Made by a program: the position numbers and the translations under genes
From: Linyphia triangularis
Lineage: Eukaryota; Arthropoda; Arachnida; Araneae; Linyphiidae
Length of the DNA stretch: 64,000 bases
Direction of reading: 5' to 3'
NCBI GenBank assembly: GCA_963978545.1
Contig: OZ021722.1
Span: 10,879,401-10,943,400 of the forward strand
Shown here: one piece after another, positions 59,217-64,000 of the stretch
Layout of the letters: every line of letters starts with the position of its first letter
How positions within the stretch are numbered: the stretch's first letter is position 1
The notes under the pieces: model-generated
What the model saw: only the letters and a program-made list of their open reading frames with translations
Databases searched by the model: none
What the model was told of the DNA's origin: nothing

Positions 59217-59336
59217 ATGCGTACGCTTGTAAGGAAAAGTGTCAGCTTGGTGAAGTTGAAAAGAAGTATCATGATTATACGATTTCATGTATTCCTAGTT
59301 GCCAAATCATTAAGATGTTATTATCTCTTAAATAAA
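59217..59336 (+). CDS. Possible terminal exon with four cysteines
   Basis: After a plausible acceptor (pyrimidine-rich stretch then 'taattgtag' at 59,208-59,216) the phase-1 frame gives D-A followed by 'YACKEKCQLGEVEKKY', then 'TISCIPSCQIIKMLL' and a stop (TAA at 59,332-59,334). The C-x3-C ... C-x3-C spacing suggests a two-helix disulfide hairpin. It starts with the same D-A (AT-GC) junction in the same phase as exon 2 of the nearby peptide units, so it could be an alternative last exon of that gene. Copy B lacks this sequence, so there is no comparative support, and the phase-0 frame is also open for 43 codons. Function unknown. Confidence 0.33.
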
Positions 59337-59582
59337 GAGTTATAATCAGTATATCTCATCCATATACTCCACATGCAATTTCGTCAAAAGTACAAAATCA
59401 GTTAAACATTAGCTTCAAAACTCACGCCAATATTGCAGTCCTAGTAAGCGTCAAATATAACAGTCCTAGTGAGTGTCAGCATTTTTTTAAAAAATAGTAT
59501 GTGGTAAAATTTTAAGTCAACAGATAATATTATACGTCAAAAAAGAAATGTTTTCAATTCATTCATATCCTTTGTTTTTTAG

Positions 59583-59720
59583 ATAAAATTTTGACAATTT
59601 GAAAATATAAAGAGTATTGAAGTCGGTTTCTTTAGAAAATATAATTACGCGAGGACAACATTAATAATTTCACAATGCATGGATTGCACACAAACTCTTC
59701 AATAACAAAAAGAAATACGA
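59583..59720 (+). other. Exon-4-like segment preceding unit 3
   Basis: Begins after 'tttgttttttag' and matches the sequence from 51,111 (after unit 1) for more than 100 bp, including 'gagtattga.gtc.gtttt' and 'cgaggacaacatta'. Upstream, 59,400-59,500 contains broken copies of 'acagtcctagt...gtgtca', the end of exon 3. So a fifth, 5'-truncated unit once lay immediately before unit 3. Confidence 0.45.
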
Positions 59721-59932
59721 CAGATAACGACTTCAAAACTCCAAAACTTTGAATGGATGAGATTTAAAGACATTCTTTGTCAAGGAGAATTTTTTTTTTT
59801 TTGAAATAGCCAGAATCAACAAGTGAATGAAGTTAAAAATTCCAAAGAGCGAAGTATATATTTTAATTGTTTATTGGTTAAATTTCTTACTTATTTGCAT
59901 TTCTTTTTTCACATGTTTACCAATATTGGCAG

Positions 59933-60123
59933 AAAGTTTACCTCCAAGGAATTGCAGGGACATTTTAGCTGGCATCCCATTCTTATGTGGTAAGAATATT
60001 CATTTAGTTCTTGTTATTTATTTTTAATATTTTTTATGTCCCCTAAATTGTAATTTTTTATTTCCAGATGCCGAAGAGATAAGGAACGATTCTATGGATG
60101 CCTTACTCTTATTGAAGAAATAA
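59933..60123 (+). CDS. Small cysteine peptide gene, unit 3 (exons 1-2, 5' end missing)
   Basis: Exon 1 is 59,933-59,989 (57 nt, acceptor 'accaatattggcag', donor GTAAGA). Exon 2 is 60,068-60,141 (74 nt, acceptor TTTCCAG, donor GTAAAT), with TAA at 60,121-60,123. Phase 1 gives 'ESLPPRNCRDILAGIPFLC' and 'DAEEIRNDSMDALLLLKK', differing from unit 1 at only a few residues. Both cysteines, both splice pairs and the stop are preserved. Without splicing, a hydrophobic frame runs from 59,827 into exon 1, but it reads through the acceptor and I do not take it as the real start. Exon 3 begins at 60,243 but is cut by a deletion and lacks its donor. Product family not recognised. Confidence 0.42.
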
Positions 60124-60242
60124 GCATCTAACGATACAGAGGTAAATAAATACATGAAATCTACATTCTATGTATTGAAATTAATTTATTCTTCAGATTT
60201 TATATATTGCATAGATAAACTGATTCCTTAATTTATTTTCAG

Positions 60243-60310
60243 ATGCCAATGTCCCTTGAGTTCTTTTTGGAACGAAAAACTTTTGGAAGCCAATATTTGA
60301 AGAGTTGGTT
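60243..60310 (+). pseudogene. Exon 3 of unit 3, truncated
   Basis: Acceptor TTTTCAG is present and phase 0 reads 'MPMSLEFFLERKTFGSQYLK'. After 'agagttggt' the sequence jumps to the exon-4-like region (60,330 onward), so about 60 bp of the exon and its donor are deleted. Confidence 0.45.
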
Positions 60311-60689
60311 TTTTAATTAATTCAAATCTTTTCTTTTTGAGATAAAAATGTGATATTTCGAAAACTTCAAGGAGTATTGATGTCAGTTTTTTTAGAAAAT
60401 AGAATTAGGCGAGGACAATGTTAATATTTTCACAATGCATGGATTGCTCACAAACTCTTCATTTGCACCAAGAAATACGACAGATAACAACTTCAAAACT
60501 CCAGAACTTTGATTGGATGAGATTTGAGGACTAAATTTGTCTAGGAAAATATAAAATTTAAAAAAGCCAAAAGCAACAAATGAATGAAGTAAAAAATTCC
60601 AAAGAGTAAAGTATATATTTTAATTGTTTATTATTTAAAATTCTTACTAATTTGCATTTATTTTTTCACATGTTTACCAATATTGGCAG

Positions 60690-61125
60690 AATGTTTACAT
60701 CAAATTAACTGCAGGGACATTTTAGATGGCACTATATTCTTATGTGGTAAGTACATATATTAATTTAGTTTTTGTCATTTATTTTCAATATTTTTGATGT
60801 CTCCTAAATTGTATTTGTTTATTTCCAGATTACAAAGAGATAAGGACGATTCTATGGATACCTTTCTCTTATAGAAGAAATAAGCATCTAACGATAAAGA
60901 GGTAAAAAAATACATGAAATCTGCATTCTATGTATTGACATAAATTGTTTCTTTCTATTATATATATTGCATAGATAACATTATTCTTCAATTTGAATTT
61001 CAGATGCAAATGTCTTTTGAGTACCTTTTGAGCAAAAAATTTTGAAAAGCCAATATTTGAACAGTTGGTCTTTTTCGCTAACAGTCCTAGTCAAAGATTG
61101 AAAGTGTCAACGCAAACTAATAAAG
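60690..61125 (+). pseudogene. Small cysteine peptide gene, unit 4 (decayed)
   Basis: Exon 1, 60,690-60,746, keeps splice sites and frame ('CLHQINCRDILDGTIFLC', with an extra cysteine replacing serine). Exon 2, 60,829-60,901, has lost one base, which frameshifts it after 'DYKEIR', although acceptor and donor remain. Exon 3, 61,004-61,125, has both splice sites but an early TGA in phase 0. The right satellite block begins only about 30 bp after its donor, inside what would be the next intron. Confidence 0.5.
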
Positions 61126-61157
61126 GTATGTGTTACAATTTTAATCCAACAGATGAT

Positions 61158-64000
61158 ATTGCATTCTTTTAATAAAAAATACTTTATAAATCAAACTAAG
61201 TTCAAAATTTGGCAAAAATATTATTTTTTATAACGTATCTGAGAAGTTGAAACGAAAGAACTCGGGAACTGTTTTTAAATCGTATTTTTATTTTGGATTA
61301 CTTTGATTTTGAGTGCTAAAGTACCATTTCATAAGCAAATTGAAGTTCAGAATGAAATCGGGTGATCACATTTATGTTCCTAGGCAACAAATTAAGGTTC
61401 AATTACGAAAATTGAGGCTAATGTATTTTTCTGCAATAACTGGGTTTTGAGTAGTAAAATTTCACTTTAATGACGATTTGAAAGTGGAATAGATTCGGGT
61501 GATGATTTCGGTTACCCTAGTTGCAAAAAAGTTGTAAAATTTTGAAAATTTAGAAATGTGAAATTTTTTATTCGATTAATATGGGGAAAATTAAAAATTA
61601 AATTTTTTTAAAGTACCCTTTTTTGGACCAACTTTAGACCCATTTGTTATTTAGTATATATTATAAAATTGGAATTGGAGATTCTCCTAGATATTAGCTT
61701 CAATTTCTCAAATGAGAAAAATTTAGAAAATTCTACTTTTTGAACAATAATTCATTGAAAAGTCCCCCATGTGGTTTTATAAGGGAATTGTATTTTCGAG
61801 AAAATGGCCCAAATGCATTCAAAGTGTGATTTTAAGCTGGATATATTTTTTATAGACATTCTTGGTACCAAATTTGAAATAAAAAAACAGTATGCTAAAA
61901 ATAAAAAATTCCATTTTTTAAAAATCGTGAAATTTTTCACTTTCGATGGTATTGAATGGAAAATTTAGTTTTTAAAAAATTGTTTTAAATTGCATTTTCT
62001 TTATCAAAAACACTTTATAAATCAAACTAAGTTCAAAATTTGGCAAACAAATTATGTTTGATAAGGTATATGAGAAGTTGAAATTTTGAAACGAATGCGC
62101 TAAGGAACTGTTTTTAAGTCGTATTATTACTTTGCATTACTTCGATTTTTAGTGCTAAAGTACCATTTTATATGCAAATTATTTGATCAGAATGAAATCG
62201 GGTGGTGACTTTTATGATCCTAGACAACAAATTAAGGTTCAAATTTGAAAATTGATAATTTGAGATTTGCCTTAGGATTGACAAGGCTAATGTATTTTTC
62301 TGCAATAACTGTGTTTTGAGTAGTAAAATTTCACTTTAATGACGATTTGAAAGTGGAAATCGATTCGGGTGATGATTTCGGTTACAATAGTTACAAAAAT
62401 ATTGTAAAATTTTGAAAATTTAGAAATGTGAAACTTTCCATACGATTAACATAGGGGGAAAGCAAAAATGAAATTTTTTTAAAGTACCCTTTTTTGGACC
62501 AACTTTAGACCCACTTGTTATTTAGTTAGTGTTATAAAATTGGAATTGGAGATTCTCCTATATATTAGCTTCAATTTCTCAAATAAGAAAAAATTTAGAA
62601 AATTTTACTTTTTGGACAATAATTCATTGAAAAGTCCCCCATGTGTTTTAAAGGGGAATTGTATTTTCGAGAAAATGGCCCAAATGCTTTCAAAGTGTGA
62701 TTTTAAGTTGGATATATTTTTTATAGGCATTCTTGTACCAAATTTGAAATAAAAAACAGTATTCTAAAAATCAAAAATTCCATTTTTTAAAAATCGTGAA
62801 ATTTTTCACTTTCGAGGGTATTGAATGGAAAATTTCATTTTTAACAAATTGTTTCAAATTGCATTTTCTTAATCAAAAACACTTAGCTAAATTTTGAACT
62901 TAGTTTGATTTATAAACAAATCATTTTTGATAAGGTATATGAGAAGTTGAAATTTTGAAACGAAAGCGCTCAGGAACTGTTTTGAAGCCGTATTTTTACT
63001 TTGCATTACTTCGATTTTGTGTTCTAAAGTACCATTTTATAAGCAAATTATTTGATCAGAATGAAATCGGGTGATGACTTTTATGATCCTAGACAACAAA
63101 TTAAGGTTTAATTTTGAAAATTGAGAATTTGAGATTTGCCTTAGGATTGACAAGGCTAATGTATTTTTCTGCAATAACTGGGTTTTGAGTAGTAAAATTT
63201 CACTTTAATGACGATTTGAAAGTGGAAATCGATTCGGGTGATCATTTCGGTTACCCTAGTTTCAAAAAGATTGTGAAATTTTGAAAATTTAGAAATGTGA
63301 AACTTTCCATACGATTAACATGGGGAAAATAAAAATAGAAATTTTTTGAAAGTGCCCTTTTTAGGACCATCTTTAGACCCACTTGTTATTTAGTGAGTGT
63401 TATAAAATTGGAATTTGAGATTCTCCTTTATATTAGCTTTAATTTCTCAACTGGGAAAAAATTTAGAAAATTTTACTTTTTGGACAATAATTCATTGAAA
63501 AGTCCCCCATGTGTTTTAAAGGGGAATTGTATTTTCGAGAAAATGGCCCAAATGCTTTCAAAGTGTGATTTTAAGTTGGATATATTTTTTATAGGCATTC
63601 TTGTACCAAATTTGAAATAAAAAACAGTATTCTAAAAATCAAAAATTCCATTTTTTAAAAATCGTGAAATTTTTCACTTGCGAGGGTATTGAATGGAAAA
63701 TTTCATTTTTAACAAATTGTTTCAAATTGCATTTTCTTAATCAAAAACACTTTATAAATCAAACTAAGTTCAAAATTTAGCAAACAAATCATTTTTGATA
63801 AGGTATATGAGAAGTTGAAATTTTGAAACGAAAGCGGAACTGTTTTTATGTCGTATTATTACTTTGCATTATTTCGATTTTTAGTGCTAAAGTACCATTT
63901 TATAAGCAAATTATTTGATCAGAATGAAATCGGGTGTTGACTTTTAAGATCCTAGACAACAAATTAAGGTTCAATTTTGAAAATTGAGAATTTGAGATTT
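61158..64000 (+). repeat. Same satellite, right block (three monomers, runs off the window)
   Basis: Satellite homology resumes at 'attgcattcttttaataa' near 61,158 and continues to the window end in the same orientation as the left block. Anchor positions are near 61,596, 62,468 and 63,333. The first monomer is the most diverged, with several small deletions and a disrupted anchor segment; the next two approach the array consensus. This is the pattern expected at the edge of a satellite block, where homogenisation is weak. The 62.4-62.9 kb monomer combines the 'ttccatttttt ... tttcgagggtattgaatgg' block with the 'tttcatttttaacaaattg' block, which are usually on separate monomer types in the left array. 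Confidence 0.93.

Noticed and set aside
59827..60027. Unspliced 66-codon frame resembling a signal peptide followed by the cysteine exon
   Set aside because: The hydrophobic part lies upstream of the conserved acceptor and its frame and start are not preserved in the other units; it is more likely intron.
1..64000. CRISPR-like array or prokaryotic operon
   Set aside because: The repeats are about 0.9 kb head-to-tail monomers without spacers; introns and eukaryotic transposons exclude a bacterial origin.

Overview
This is an AT-rich eukaryotic window (roughly 70% A+T by eye, not computed). Spliceosomal introns, hAT, mariner, Tigger-like and TTAA-type DNA transposons, tRNA-derived SINEs and a long complex satellite together point to an animal, most likely an arthropod. 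The species cannot be fixed from the sequence. No bacterial-type operon, rRNA, free-standing tRNA gene or CRISPR array is visible.

Layout. (1) 1-34,133: a head-to-tail satellite of about 36 monomers, mostly 866-893 bp, with a few extended to 1,059-1,068 bp. It is interrupted at 28,892-31,081 by a deletion-derivative hAT transposon. (2) 34,134-61,157: a 27-kb non-satellite island built from old, diverged, partly tandem segmental duplications (about 34.1-37.7, 41.2-42.1, 43.6-45.7, 45.7-51.9 and 51.9-61.1 kb). It is peppered with mobile elements: a SINE with 14-bp target duplications, a decayed multi-copy protein gene, a TTAA foldback element, a Tigger-like MITE, a hAT MITE, a second copy of the same hAT carrying a nested 109-bp hairpin MITE, and a mariner derivative with very long inverted repeats. 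(3) 61,158-64,000: the same satellite resumes in the same orientation, with its most diverged monomer at the edge.

Genes. No complete host gene was found. The best host-like coding signal is a set of four tandem units (50.6-51.9 and 59.9-61.1 kb) of small exons with good splice signals. Exon 1 is 57 nt, phase 1 to phase 1, and keeps two cysteines in all four units. Exon 2 is 74 nt and ends the reading frame. Exon 3 is about 122 nt and stays open in the phase that exon 2 would deliver. Two units have an intact exon 1-exon 2 frame and two are decaying. A separate 110-nt exon repeated at 37.3, 48.6 and 54.0 kb (C-x5-C start) and a possible four-cysteine terminal exon at 59.2 kb look like parts of the same or a related family of small cysteine-containing peptides. 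The family could not be identified.

How it fits together: the island looks like a decaying tandem gene family caught between two satellite blocks. It grew by segmental duplication and was then repeatedly hit by transposons, so its paralogous copies serve as empty sites that date the insertions. Most open frames in the satellite are by-products of homogenised AT-rich sequence and are not annotated as genes.
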